In this document: piece after piece, positions 5,447-12,723 of the stretch | Position numbering within the stretch: position 1 is the first letter of the stretch | Layout of the letters: each line of letters begins with the position of its first letter | Assembly (NCBI GenBank): GCA_017454585.1 | Contig: JAFTCU010000069.1 | Location: 1-14,346 of the forward strand | DNA: 14,346 nucleotides | Origin: Thermoguttaceae bacterium | GTDB taxonomy: Bacteria > Planctomycetota > Planctomycetia > Pirellulales > Thermoguttaceae | Direction of reading: 5' to 3' | Made by a program: the position numbers and the translations under genes | The notes under the pieces: model-generated | What the model was told of the DNA's origin: nothing | The model's input: the letters and a program-made list of their open reading frames with translations, nothing else | Databases searched by the model: none

Positions 5447-7642
5447 TCACTCTTCAAAGTAGATCGGCACGTTCTTCACTTCTGTCACGCCGTCGAGTTT
5501 CTCGCCGTAAATGCCCGTGGCCTTTTGGAATGTGAACGGGATCTTCACAGGAGTGTTTTCTTTCGAGAGCGACCAGGCTGCGTACACCTTCGTGGAATCC
5601 GGACGGCGAATTTCGTAAACGGCCAAATCGTCGGTGAAGTATTTCTTCGAGCGTTTCACCACGGCGCCGGACGTGAACCCGCTCAGAATCGCCGAGGCCT
5701 GAAAAGCCGCCTTGGGCTGGAACTGATACGAGTCGTGGTGGATGATCCCGAAATTGTTCTCGTTGTACGTCGGGTCGGTCCCGTCATTTTTCAGGTCGTA
5801 CCAGAAAAACTCCTGAACTCCCGGAACGGAGCGGCAGGTCAGCGCGGCGCGGACGAACATTTGGGCCTCAAGATCCTCTCGGACGGCGGCGTCTTTTTGG
5901 GGGAACCCGTTCACGCCGTCATGCGTGGGCCAGCCCAGTTCCGTGAGCCAGAGTTTCGGCTCGGCGCACCCGTTGGCCTTCATGCAGTCCAGAACTTTTT
6001 GGAGGTTTTCGACCATTTCGGCCTCTTCCGGCGAGCGCGGGTACTCGTACGGATGGACAGAAAACGCGTCGCAGTACTTCATTACGCCGAGCTTCATTTG
6101 AGCCTCGATCGCCCAGAAATGGTACGTGTGATGGTCCCCGCCGCCGCCGATGATGAAGCAGTCCGGATCCACTTCCCGGAGGGCTTTCGACGCAGCCGCG
6201 ACCAGTTTCACGTAATTCTCGGGCGAATTATTCTTTTGGTCCCGGAAACTACCCATTCCGCAGCCGCCCGTCCACTCGTTCCAGATCTCGTAGTATTTGA
6301 TCCGGCCCTTGAAGTGTTCGGCAATCGCTCGGCAGTAATTCGCGAAGCCCTGGACCGCTTCGTCCGAGTGCGGGAAGTCACCGCCGTCGTAGTGCCCGTT
6401 GGCGTAGTCCAGGATCAGGAGCGGCTCCAGCCCTTTTTCCCGGGCCTCATTGACGTACTGGTCCCAGTACGGGTCAAACTCGTACTTTCCCTTTTCGCGC
6501 TCGCACCGGCCCCAGCCCATTTCGTCGCGGAAGAAACGAATGCCGGCCGGCGGGAGGAATTTCTGCGTTTCCAGATTCCAGCCCTGCGCGTAGTGCGTGC
6601 AGACTCCGAGCCAGTCGTCGAAGCGGCTTTCCTTCGGAAGCACCGAGTAGGTGAATTTTACCGGCTGGCCCATCTGAACCTCGCCCGTTTCGGGGTCGGC
6701 GTATTTCGGCGTCAGGATCAGTGCCTGAAAGCCTACTTTCCGGGAGAGCGGAAGCGAGAACGAAGCGGTCCCGTCCTTCCTGAGCACGAGCGGGATCTTC
6801 GTCGCGGGCTGGTCTTGGGACGCGCTCACCTCGAGCGTGATTTCGGGAAGCTGGTCCGTTTTTCCTTCAAACTTTTTCAGGAATTCCTCAGTCAGTTTTG
6901 CCTCGAAAATCATTCCTTTCGGAACGTTCCCCACGCGATAAACGTGCGTCGGCAGACCGGTCGCAGGGGCTTCCAGTGTCAGGTGCACGGCGGGGCCCCG
7001 CTCGGTGAGCGTGATGACCGGCTCGATCGTATTCTTCCTGAAAAACTTCACGCCGTGGTACGTCACACGGACTTTTCGCGGAATGTTCGGTGCCGGGTGG
7101 TCCACCACGATGAACTCGAGCGAGCAGGGGAACTGGAGCGTCCCGTCATTGTCGCCGCCCCAGTGCGTGTCGCGGGAGCTTTCGACCGGCCCGGCCATCC
7201 ATTTCCCGATGGGATCGTTGGCCCGGACCTGATGCCACTCGCCGGACGGGTCCACGAAACGGAGGTTGATCGGGAACTTCACCTCGTGGTACTGGCCGGT
7301 TTTCTCGTCCAGTTCCTCGACCAGAACGTCCACGGCCGCGACGTAGCCCGGCTTTTTGATGAAGAACGGCGTGCCGATCGAGAGGTACTCCGGCTCATTG
7401 GTCTTTGCGGTGAACTCACATTCAACCACCATCTGGTCGTCGTCTGGTTTGGAAACCCGTTTTGCGATACAGGCCTGGCCGCCTTGAGGGATCGGGTAGA
7501 ACTCCGGGTCGAAATTGGCGACGGGGGCGAAACGTTTCTCGAACGTGCCCTGCGTCTCCTCCTTCATTCCCGGGACCGGATCGGCGGCGAAAAGAGGAAC
7601 GGCGAACGTGAGCAACACAAGAAAAGGTACGAGTGATTTCAT
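5447..7642 (-). CDS. Secreted clan GH-A glycoside hydrolase (GH39/GH5-like)
   Basis: 731 residues, with a Sec signal peptide at about 1-20 (MKSLVPFLVLLTFAVPLFAAD), so exported. Residues 20-335 are beta-rich and probably accessory, with no carbohydrate-binding family I can name. Residues 340-665 form the (beta/alpha)8 catalytic domain: GVCTHYAQGW opening, GIRFFRDEMGWGRCE, then the acid/base Glu456 in YYEIWNEW and the nucleophile Glu568 in LWLTELGW, the two-Glu retaining pattern of clan GH-A. A small C-terminal beta region follows. Substrate is unknown; beta-xyloside, beta-glucan or similar is possible. The ATG at 7640-7642 is preferred because AGGAA lies upstream and the signal peptide begins there; a frame starting at 7675 adds 11 polar residues with no ribosome site. 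A promoter lies at 7702-7729. A very long antisense open frame opposite it is a codon-bias artefact. Confidence 0.87.
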   Translation of the reverse strand: MKSLVPFLVLLTFAVPLFAADPVPGMKEETQGTFEKRFAPVANFDPEFYPIPQGGQACIAKRVSKPDDDQMVVECEFTAKTNEPEYLSIGTPFFIKKPGYVAAVDVLVEELDEKTGQYHEVKFPINLRFVDPSGEWHQVRANDPIGKWMAGPVESSRDTHWGGDNDGTLQFPCSLEFIVVDHPAPNIPRKVRVTYHGVKFFRKNTIEPVITLTERGPAVHLTLEAPATGLPTHVYRVGNVPKGMIFEAKLTEEFLKKFEGKTDQLPEITLEVSASQDQPATKIPLVLRKDGTASFSLPLSRKVGFQALILTPKYADPETGEVQMGQPVKFTYSVLPKESRFDDWLGVCTHYAQGWNLETQKFLPPAGIRFFRDEMGWGRCEREKGKYEFDPYWDQYVNEAREKGLEPLLILDYANGHYDGGDFPHSDEAVQGFANYCRAIAEHFKGRIKYYEIWNEWTGGCGMGSFRDQKNNSPENYVKLVAAASKALREVDPDCFIIGGGGDHHTYHFWAIEAQMKLGVMKYCDAFSVHPYEYPRSPEEAEMVENLQKVLDCMKANGCAEPKLWLTELGWPTHDGVNGFPQKDAAVREDLEAQMFVRAALTCRSVPGVQEFFWYDLKNDGTDPTYNENNFGIIHHDSYQFQPKAAFQASAILSGFTSGAVVKRSKKYFTDDLAVYEIRRPDSTKVYAAWSLSKENTPVKIPFTFQKATGIYGEKLDGVTEVKNVPIYFEE

Positions 7643-7701
7643 GGGATTGTTCCTGTTTTTAAAGGGAGAATTCATTAGGAAGAAACTTGACGAATTTTGT
7701 T

Positions 7702-7729
7702 ATCTTACACCAATTTGAGAAAAAGTCAA
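7702..7729 (-). promoter_or_regulatory. Promoter of the glycoside hydrolase gene
   Basis: Minus-strand TTGACT (7724-7729) and TAAGAT (7702-7707) are separated by 16 bp. The predicted start near 7695 leaves a leader of about 50 nt. It is divergent from the infA promoter, with about 50 bp of T-rich DNA between the -35 boxes. Confidence 0.7.
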
Positions 7730-7779
7730 GCGTTTTTCCGTTTTTTTGTGTTTTTTTCCAAAATAACGCTTTCTACTAC

Positions 7780-7807
7780 TTGATTTTTTGTGATTTTAAG
7801 GTAAAAT
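7780..7807 (+). promoter_or_regulatory. Promoter of infA
   Basis: TTGATT (7780-7785) and TAAAAT (7802-7807) are separated by 16 bp, with a predicted start near 7814. The leader of about 70 nt contains the 12-bp palindrome TCATATATATGA (7828-7839) nested inside an AAAACGT (7812-7818) and ACGTTTT (7849-7855) pair. Confidence 0.65.
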
Positions 7808-7883
7808 ACAAAAAACGTGGATAGAGGTCATATATATGAATTCTGGAGACGTTTTGTAATTCATTAATAACTAGGAGGCTTTT

Positions 7884-8111
7884 GTGAGCGAAGGTAAAGA
7901 AGAAGCGATTGAAGTGACCGGCGTGGTTCGTGAAGCAGTCCGGGGCGCGTTTCGTGTTCAGCTTGATAACAGCGAGCATATTGTTCTGTGCCATCTCGCA
8001 GGCAAACTGCGTAAAAACTACATTCGTGTTGTGCCAGGTGACCAGGTCACCGTCGAAATCAGTCCTTATGACTTTACGAAAGGACGTATCATCTTCCGCG
8101 ACCGCGGTTGA
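7884..8111 (+). CDS. infA: Translation initiation factor IF-1
   Basis: A 75-residue IF-1, the OB-fold protein that occupies the ribosomal A site during 30S initiation. Family blocks are clear: [11 protein letters not shown] at the first strand, FRVQLDN, the [17 protein letters not shown] core with its rRNA-binding basic residues, and [19 protein letters not shown] at the end. Length is normal for the family. The start is GTG (7884-7886), set by a strong AGGAGG five bases upstream (7873-7878). It stands alone with its own promoter and a strong terminator directly after it, not in a ribosomal-protein operon. A Cys in IVLCHLAG, where alanine is common in other bacteria, is a harmless-looking variant. 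Confidence 0.97.
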   Translation: MSEGKEEAIEVTGVVREAVRGAFRVQLDNSEHIVLCHLAGKLRKNYIRVVPGDQVTVEISPYDFTKGRIIFRDRG

Positions 8112-8128
8112 ATATCTGTATTTTGTCA

Positions 8129-8173
8129 CGAGGGAAATGTGGTAAGGACGTATTTCCCTCGTTTGATTTTTTC
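8129..8173 (+). terminator. Intrinsic terminator of infA
   Basis: A perfect 10-bp stem, CGAGGGAAAT (8129-8138) and ATTTCCCTCG (8152-8161), with a 13-nt loop, is followed by a T-rich run (8162-8173). It begins 17 bp after the infA stop. Confidence 0.85.
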
Positions 8174-8201
8174 TTGTATGAGATGTCATATCTGACAGTC
8201 T

Positions 8202-8243
8202 GCGGAATCTGTACCTTTTATCTGGACTTTGCGGGAATCTGTA
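8202..8243 (+). repeat. Direct repeat GCGG(G)AATCTGTA in the leader of the 99-residue gene
   Basis: GCGGAATCTGTA (8202-8213) recurs as GCGGGAATCTGTA (8231-8243), with start points 29 bp apart. It lies in the 257-nt gap between infA and the small gene. It may be a regulator site or chance. An orphan AGGAGG (8299-8304) follows with no well-spaced start codon. Confidence 0.3.
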
Positions 8244-8368
8244 AATATTTCGATTTTTTTTAAAGATTGTTCCGATACGTGACATTGAAGGCCGTTACAG
8301 GAGGATTAGAGCGGTCAGGTGTTGTTTTATCGCGGTTCCTTTTGTTTGGATTTTAAAAAGGACTAAAA

Positions 8369-8668
8369 ATGAACACTGCTTTAGTGAGTGACCCAATTTT
8401 GAATCTCGTCGTGAACGTACTTTCGAGGATTGAAGGGAAATCCGTCGATTATAAAGAACTTTCAATGGCCGCGATTGTGCGAAACGGGTATTACCTCGGA
8501 TTGTCCTACAAATCTGAAAACACGTTCGTCATTTGGCGTTCCGGGTGTGATACGGTAGAATTCTATGACCGCAAAGACTGGACGCTCCTTGAATCCGTGC
8601 AGGTTTCCGATTCGGTGAATCTGGACCTGACTTCGACGTATGACTCCACGTCAGTAAGTGTCACGTGA
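8369..8668 (+). CDS. Hypothetical protein, 99 residues
   Basis: I do not recognise this family. The protein has no signal peptide or membrane segment. It begins with a hydrophobic amphipathic helix (LNLVVNVLSRI), continues with a strand-like middle (GYYLGLSYKSENTFVIWRSG, VEFYDRKDWTLLES), and ends in a Ser/Thr/Asp-rich tail, which suggests a small alpha+beta soluble fold. The case for a real gene rests on an AAGGA ribosome site at a reasonable distance before the ATG, ordinary codon use, its own upstream gap of 257 nt and an intrinsic terminator right after it. Its neighbours (infA and a converging nrdG) give no functional hint. Confidence 0.7.
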   Translation: MNTALVSDPILNLVVNVLSRIEGKSVDYKELSMAAIVRNGYYLGLSYKSENTFVIWRSGCDTVEFYDRKDWTLLESVQVSDSVNLDLTSTYDSTSVSVT

Positions 8669-8693
8669 AAACAGCAAAGAGGATAAAATAAAG

Positions 8694-8717
8694 GGGACTG
8701 ATTCAGTCCCTTTTTTT
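8694..8717. terminator. Intrinsic terminator shared by convergent genes
   Basis: The stem GGGACTG (8694-8700) and CAGTCCC (8704-8710) with an ATT loop is followed by seven Ts. On the other strand the same stem is followed by CTTTATTTTA, so it can also end the nrdG transcript, whose stop lies about 21 bp to its right. Confidence 0.85.
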
Positions 8718-8738
8718 GTGTCCATTCTTTCTAAAGAA

Positions 8739-9254
8739 TTAATTTGTCTGAACGCTGAGCATCAGGAGTGAGAGCGGAACGTTCACGAGTCGCTGGTTGG
8801 ACGAGCCGCGGAATTTGGTGTCGTAGCTGCGCAAATCCTGACGGTACGGTCCATCCACAATGACGTCCGACTCGGCAATGAGGCGGTTCCACGCCGGATT
8901 CTTGGCGCTAACCAGTTCCTCAAACGTCCAGCCAGTGTACGTCATGACGTTCAAGCCAAGCCGGTGGCATTCCCGGGCAATCGGCGCGAGAAGCCCGGCC
9001 TGAAGAAATGGTTCACCCCCTGAAAACGTCACGCCCGAAATTAAAGGGTCGTTCCGGATCCGATCCAGTATTTCGTCAGCGGTCATAAATGTTCCGCCTT
9101 CAAGACACTGCGTCTCGGGATTATGGCATCCCGGGCAATGATGAGGGCAACCCTGAAGAAAAAGCACAAAACGGATTCCCGGTCCGTCAGTAATGGATTC
9201 GGGAACGATTCCGGCGACACGTAATTTTGAGTATTCCACTTTTGAGTATTCCAC
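8739..9254 (-). CDS. nrdG: Anaerobic ribonucleoside-triphosphate reductase activating protein
   Basis: A 171-residue radical-SAM activase that uses a [4Fe-4S] cluster and S-adenosylmethionine to put the glycyl radical on NrdD. The CxxxCxxC cluster motif is at C36, C40 and C43 (GCPHHCPGC), preceded by VPESITDGPGIR; the SAM-binding GGE is at 79-81. Length and order fit the short NrdG type. The start is a GTG (9252-9254) without a good ribosome site. An in-frame TGA nine codons upstream rules out a much longer protein. A second GTG five codons in (9237-9239) belongs to a tandem 15-bp duplication, so the N-terminus is uncertain by five residues. It lies 116 bp after nrdD on the same strand, with a strong hairpin in that gap. 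Confidence 0.93.
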   Translation of the reverse strand: MEYSKVEYSKLRVAGIVPESITDGPGIRFVLFLQGCPHHCPGCHNPETQCLEGGTFMTADEILDRIRNDPLISGVTFSGGEPFLQAGLLAPIARECHRLGLNVMTYTGWTFEELVSAKNPAWNRLIAESDVIVDGPYRQDLRSYDTKFRGSSNQRLVNVPLSLLMLSVQTN

Positions 9255-9258
9255 TTTT
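9225..9258 (-). repeat. Tandem 15-bp duplication over the nrdG start
   Basis: GAGTATTCCACTTTT occurs twice in a row (9229-9243 and 9244-9258), preceded by a further TTTT. In the gene it reads (V/M)EYSK twice and supplies two candidate GTG starts. The copies are identical, which suggests a recent slippage event. Confidence 0.85.
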
Positions 9259-9300
9259 TGGTCTTTGAATTTTCAGGTGGGAGATTTTTCGTTGGGAAGG

Positions 9301-9359
9301 CAGAATTACAGGAGCGGCTTTCTTGAGGTTCACTCTGAAAGGACGCTCCTGAAATTCTG
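9301..9359. repeat. Hairpin between nrdD and nrdG
   Basis: Arms CAGAATTACAGGAGCG (9301-9316) and CGCTCCTGAAATTCTG (9344-9359) pair at 15 of 16 positions. The 27-nt loop itself contains CTTTC and GAAAG, which extend the stem. There is no U-tract, so it is more likely an mRNA processing or stabilising structure, or a REP-like element, than a terminator. Confidence 0.75.
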
Positions 9360-9370
9360 ACGATTCGTTC

Positions 9371-11737
9371 TTATCTGGTTTCCGGGTGCTTCACCCGTTC
9401 TTCGACTTCAGTCCGCTTCGCGTCATTGAAGCGATCGAGAGTTCCTACGAGGTAACCGGTAATTCGACGAATACGCTCGAACGGAACACCACCGTCCGAC
9501 TCCCTGCGCCCGCACTTCGGGCAAACGTCGTGAATGACGCCGTTGAAGCCGCAAACCGGGTCGCGGTCCACGGGGTGATTGATGGCCCCATAGCCGATTC
9601 CCGCTTTGCGCATCGCGTGGACCACCGCCTCGAAAGCCTCCGGGTTCTGCGTCAGGTCGCCGTCCAACTCAACATAGGTGATGTGACCAGCGTTCGTCAG
9701 GGCGTGGTACGGAGCCTCCAGACGGATTTTGTCGAAAGCGGAGATCGGGAAGTAAACCGGAATGTGGAAGCTGTTCGTGTAGTACTCGTGGTCGGTGATT
9801 CCCGGCAGGACTCCGAAGCGTTCTTTGTCGATCCTGATGAACCGGCCGGAAAGACCTTCTGCCGGAGTTGCGAGCAGCGAGAAATTCAGACGCTTTTCCT
9901 CTGCCATTCGGTCCAGATATTTACGCATAAAACCGACGATTTTCAGACCGAGAGCCTGCGCTTCACCGGACTCGCCATGGTGCTTCCCGATGAGGCACTT
10001 GAGTGTTTCTGCCAGACCAATGAAACCAACGGAAAGAGTTCCGTGTTTCAGGACTTCGCCGATCAGATCGTCTTTTTTCAGTTTGTCGCTGCCAAGCCAG
10101 ACACCCTGACCCATGAGGAACGGGAAATTATACACGTGCTTCGAACACTGAATGGTGAAACGTTCCAAAAGCTGATCGCAGCAGAGCGCCAGTTTCCGTT
10201 CGAGTTCCTCAAAGAACCACTCCTGATTCCCTTTGGAGAGCAGGGCAATTCGCGGCAGATTGATCGACGTAAAGCTCAGGTTTCCGCGTGAATAGGAGAT
10301 TTCGTTTTCCGGGTCGTAAACGTTTCCAATGACGCGGGTCCTGCATCCCATATAAGAGATTTCCGTTTCCGGGTGACCGGGACGATAGTACTGCAGATTG
10401 TAAGGCGCATCCTGGAATGAGAAATTCGGGAAAAGCCGCTTTGCGCTGACCCGGCACGCGAGCTTGAAGAGGTCGTAATTCGGTTCGCCCTGTTTCGTGT
10501 TGATCCCCTCTTTCACCCGGTACACGTGAATCGGGAAAATGGGCGTTTCACCGTTCCCCAGCCCGGCTTCCTGCGCGAGAAGAACGTTCTTCGTCACCAG
10601 CCGTCCCTCAGGCGAGACGTCCAAACCGTAATTGATCGAAGAAAACGGCGTTTGCGCTCCGGCGCGGGAGTGCATCGTGTTCAGATTGTGGATCAAGGCT
10701 TCCATGGCCTGGTATGTTGCGCGGTCCACTTCTTTGAGGGATTCTTTCAGAGCGAATTCCTCGGCTTTTTTCGCGGTCTCGGCCGGGTATGGTTTCTGGT
10801 TCGCGAAGGAATCCGCAGCAAGCCATTTCTCAAACTCGGCAAAGAATTCGTCATGGACTTCCAGTTTCAGCGCGGTCCCTTTCTTCAGGATTTCGTCACA
10901 AGCAGCTTTCGCGCGCTCCGCCGTTTCGGGGTCCAGTAAAAGATTCAGCGCCTTGGAAAGGTTTTTGATAACACACTTCTGGAACGTCCGGATCACTCCG
11001 GGAGCCAATGCGTAATCAAAATTCGGAATGCTCTGACCGCCGTGCTGGTCGTTCTGGTTTGCCTGAATTGCGATGCAGGCCAGAGCTGCGTAGGATTGAA
11101 TGTCGTTTGGCTCGCGTAATTCTCCGTGGCCCGTTCCAAACCCGCCTTTGAAAAGGCGCAAAAGGTCGATCTGGCAACAGGTCGTAGTCATGGCGTAGAA
11201 ATCCATGTCGTGAATATGGATCTCGCCGTCCTCATGAGCGCGGGCGTGGGCGGGATTCATGAGGTGAGTCAGCGCAAACGCTTTTGCCCCTTCCGAGCCG
11301 TACTTGAGCATCATTCCCATCGCGGTATCGCCGTTTACGTTGGCGTTTTCACGTTTGACATCGCTTTCACGCGAGTCTTTGAACGTAATGTCCTCGTAGG
11401 TCTTCATCAGGCGGGTTTTGGCTTCACGGATTCGTGTCCGTTCCGCCCGGTAGAGCACGTAGGCGCGGGCTGTCTGCACGCAGTCGGCTTCCAACAGAAC
11501 CGTTTCCACCGCGTCCTGAATCTCCTCGACGCCCGGTTCCGATTTCTTGCTTTCACGGATTTTCTGGATGACGTTCTGGGTCAGAGCGTCTAATTGACTT
11601 AATGAAATGGTTTCCCCCGATGCGCGGAACGCTTTTTCCAGCGCATTATAAATTTTTTCCTGAGTGAACGGAACGCGGCGGCCGTCACGTTTCCGAATGT
11701 ATTCAAGGCTTGAAACGATTGTGTGATTTGTAGTCAT
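9371..11737 (-). CDS. nrdD: Anaerobic (class III) ribonucleoside-triphosphate reductase
   Basis: 788 residues. This oxygen-sensitive glycyl-radical enzyme reduces ribonucleoside triphosphates to dNTPs, and needs NrdG for activation. Residues 10-105 are an ATP-cone allosteric domain (YIRKRDGRRVPFTQEKI opening). The large barrel follows, with MGCR at 463-466 (C465 the probable thiyl Cys) and GNLSFTSINLPR. The C-terminus has a zinc-type Cys cluster (C729, C739, C742) and the glycyl-radical loop RITGYL with Gly761. Length is slightly above the E. coli enzyme. No Shine-Dalgarno sequence is visible before the ATG at 11735-11737. The gene lies 118 bp after dcd and 116 bp before nrdG on the same strand with no terminator of its own seen, so the three probably form one transcript behind the B12 leader. 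Confidence 0.95.
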   Translation of the reverse strand: MTTNHTIVSSLEYIRKRDGRRVPFTQEKIYNALEKAFRASGETISLSQLDALTQNVIQKIRESKKSEPGVEEIQDAVETVLLEADCVQTARAYVLYRAERTRIREAKTRLMKTYEDITFKDSRESDVKRENANVNGDTAMGMMLKYGSEGAKAFALTHLMNPAHARAHEDGEIHIHDMDFYAMTTTCCQIDLLRLFKGGFGTGHGELREPNDIQSYAALACIAIQANQNDQHGGQSIPNFDYALAPGVIRTFQKCVIKNLSKALNLLLDPETAERAKAACDEILKKGTALKLEVHDEFFAEFEKWLAADSFANQKPYPAETAKKAEEFALKESLKEVDRATYQAMEALIHNLNTMHSRAGAQTPFSSINYGLDVSPEGRLVTKNVLLAQEAGLGNGETPIFPIHVYRVKEGINTKQGEPNYDLFKLACRVSAKRLFPNFSFQDAPYNLQYYRPGHPETEISYMGCRTRVIGNVYDPENEISYSRGNLSFTSINLPRIALLSKGNQEWFFEELERKLALCCDQLLERFTIQCSKHVYNFPFLMGQGVWLGSDKLKKDDLIGEVLKHGTLSVGFIGLAETLKCLIGKHHGESGEAQALGLKIVGFMRKYLDRMAEEKRLNFSLLATPAEGLSGRFIRIDKERFGVLPGITDHEYYTNSFHIPVYFPISAFDKIRLEAPYHALTNAGHITYVELDGDLTQNPEAFEAVVHAMRKAGIGYGAINHPVDRDPVCGFNGVIHDVCPKCGRRESDGGVPFERIRRITGYLVGTLDRFNDAKRTEVEERVKHPETR

Positions 11738-11855
11738 ATAGGAACGGATAGTTAAAAATGAACCAAGGGAGGAGTGGAAGTGATGGAAGAAATGAGACCC
11801 AGGATATTAAGGAAAACCCCCATTTCCCTTTTTCTCCCATAAATTCCATGAAACT

Positions 11856-12389
11856 TCATTGGGGTGAATCGATAAAATCTTTCCACGCCAAACTGGGCTG
11901 GATGCCGTGATTGTTCTGGTACTTGCCACTGGAGTAGGACTCAAAATCGCCGTCGATCGTATGGTAATAGATCTGGCAGACTTCGATTCCCGGGTAGATT
12001 TTCACGGGTTGAACGGCATGAATTTCAAGCGTCCAGTACCCCGAAAAACCAACGTCACCGAACCCCGCCGTCACATGAACGCAAAGCCCAAGCCGACCAA
12101 TGGAGGAACGCCCTTCTAGCATCGGCACGAAACCCTGCGTAGCAGTGAATTCCAATGTCCGCCCAAGATACAAAACACCAGGTTCCAGAACGAGCCCCTC
12201 CTCTGGAATCGTAATGATTTTGTATTCATTCGGCTTTTTCAAATCCAAAACGGATTCAGTGTAAACAAGCAGTTCGTTATGCAGCCGTAAATTGTAACTG
12301 TTCGGATTGAGCTGCGCCTCACGGTACGGCTCAATACGAATCGTTCCTTTACGGATTTCATCACGGATTTTTAGCCCGGAAAGAATCAT
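11856..12389 (-). CDS. dcd: dCTP deaminase (possibly bifunctional dCTP deaminase/dUTPase)
   Basis: 177 residues. It deaminates dCTP to dUTP, feeding dUMP and then dTTP synthesis. The family core is intact: EGRSSIGRLGL at 92-102 (phosphate-binding Ser and Arg), then HVTAGFGDVGFSGYWTLEI at 105-123 with catalytic Glu122, and the C-terminal nucleotide-clamping segment SSGKYQ at 153-157. The TAGFGDxGFxG form of the core resembles the bifunctional enzymes that go directly to dUMP more than the E. coli TAHRIDPGWSG form, but this needs alignment. The start ATG follows GAAGAGAG, a weak ribosome site. It is the first gene after the cobalamin-riboswitch leader and precedes nrdD on the same strand, so dNTP reduction and the first step to dTTP appear jointly controlled. 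Confidence 0.93.
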   Translation of the reverse strand: MILSGLKIRDEIRKGTIRIEPYREAQLNPNSYNLRLHNELLVYTESVLDLKKPNEYKIITIPEEGLVLEPGVLYLGRTLEFTATQGFVPMLEGRSSIGRLGLCVHVTAGFGDVGFSGYWTLEIHAVQPVKIYPGIEVCQIYYHTIDGDFESYSSGKYQNNHGIQPSLAWKDFIDSPQ

Positions 12390-12396
12390 CTCTCTT

Positions 12397-12486
12397 CAAT
12401 TCGGAATTACGAATCAGGAATCGGGGAATCGTGCTCCGGTACAATTTTCGGCGGCACGAGATTCCAGACGAATCCACGATTCATCA
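12397..12486. repeat. Palindromic GAATC-word element in the riboswitch expression platform
   Basis: The words GAATC/GGAATC (12404-12430) are mirrored by GATTCC/GATTC (12460-12484). The strongest stem pairs GGAATC-GTGC (12425-12434) with GCAC-GA-GATTCC (12454-12465), with one two-base bulge. It lies between the aptamer and the dcd start and may form the switching hairpin. No U-tract follows it in the transcript direction, so control would be translational or Rho-linked. Confidence 0.5.
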
Positions 12487-12528
12487 TTAAATTTTGCCAT
12501 TCACTGTACATCGCAGCTGGGCACACCA

Positions 12529-12723
12529 GGTTTGGCAGGTCTTCTGGCTCTCGGCAATCCGCGCCCGCCTTCTCGACGGACTCCAATCAAACCCGTCAAT
12601 GGCATTCAGATTTTGGGCGCTTCACTTCCGATTACAGCGGCGGGACCGCTCCGGACTACGGTTAAACCGGCACCGGATTCCCTGTTCAATCGTCAAGATA
12701 TGGTATTGAAACAAAACCAAACC
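12529..12723 (-). ncRNA. Cobalamin (B12) riboswitch aptamer
   Basis: Read on the minus strand, all the conserved blocks of the class I (adenosylcobalamin-type) aptamer occur in order. P1 is GGTTTGG (12717-12723) pairing with CCAAACC (12529-12535). Then come GGGAATCCGGTG (12671-12682), a core with CCGGAGCGG and CCCGCCGCTGTAA (12632-12654), GCCATTG (12597-12603; consensus GCCACTG), CGAGAAGGCG (12566-12575; consensus GGGAAGGCG), and the signature GAGCCAGAAGACCTGCC (12534-12550; consensus AAGCCAGGAGACCTGCC). A 16-nt insert at 12655-12670 enlarges the loop after GGTG. The P1 5' arm starts a few bases after the predicted transcription start, and the aptamer ends 139 nt before dcd. Cobalamin binding normally lowers expression of the downstream genes. 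Confidence 0.93.

Noticed and set aside
5525..7636. A 703-residue open frame on the plus strand opposite the glycoside hydrolase gene
   Set aside because: It is fully antisense to a gene with signal peptide and catalytic motifs, is rich in Arg/Val/Leu repeats typical of antisense translation of GC-rich codons, and has no recognisable domain.
7776..8285. A 169-residue minus-strand frame over infA
   Set aside because: It overlaps the certain infA gene and its terminator and shows no family features.
9386..10291. A 301-residue plus-strand frame inside nrdD
   Set aside because: Antisense shadow of the well-conserved C-terminal half of nrdD; no domain and no ribosome site.
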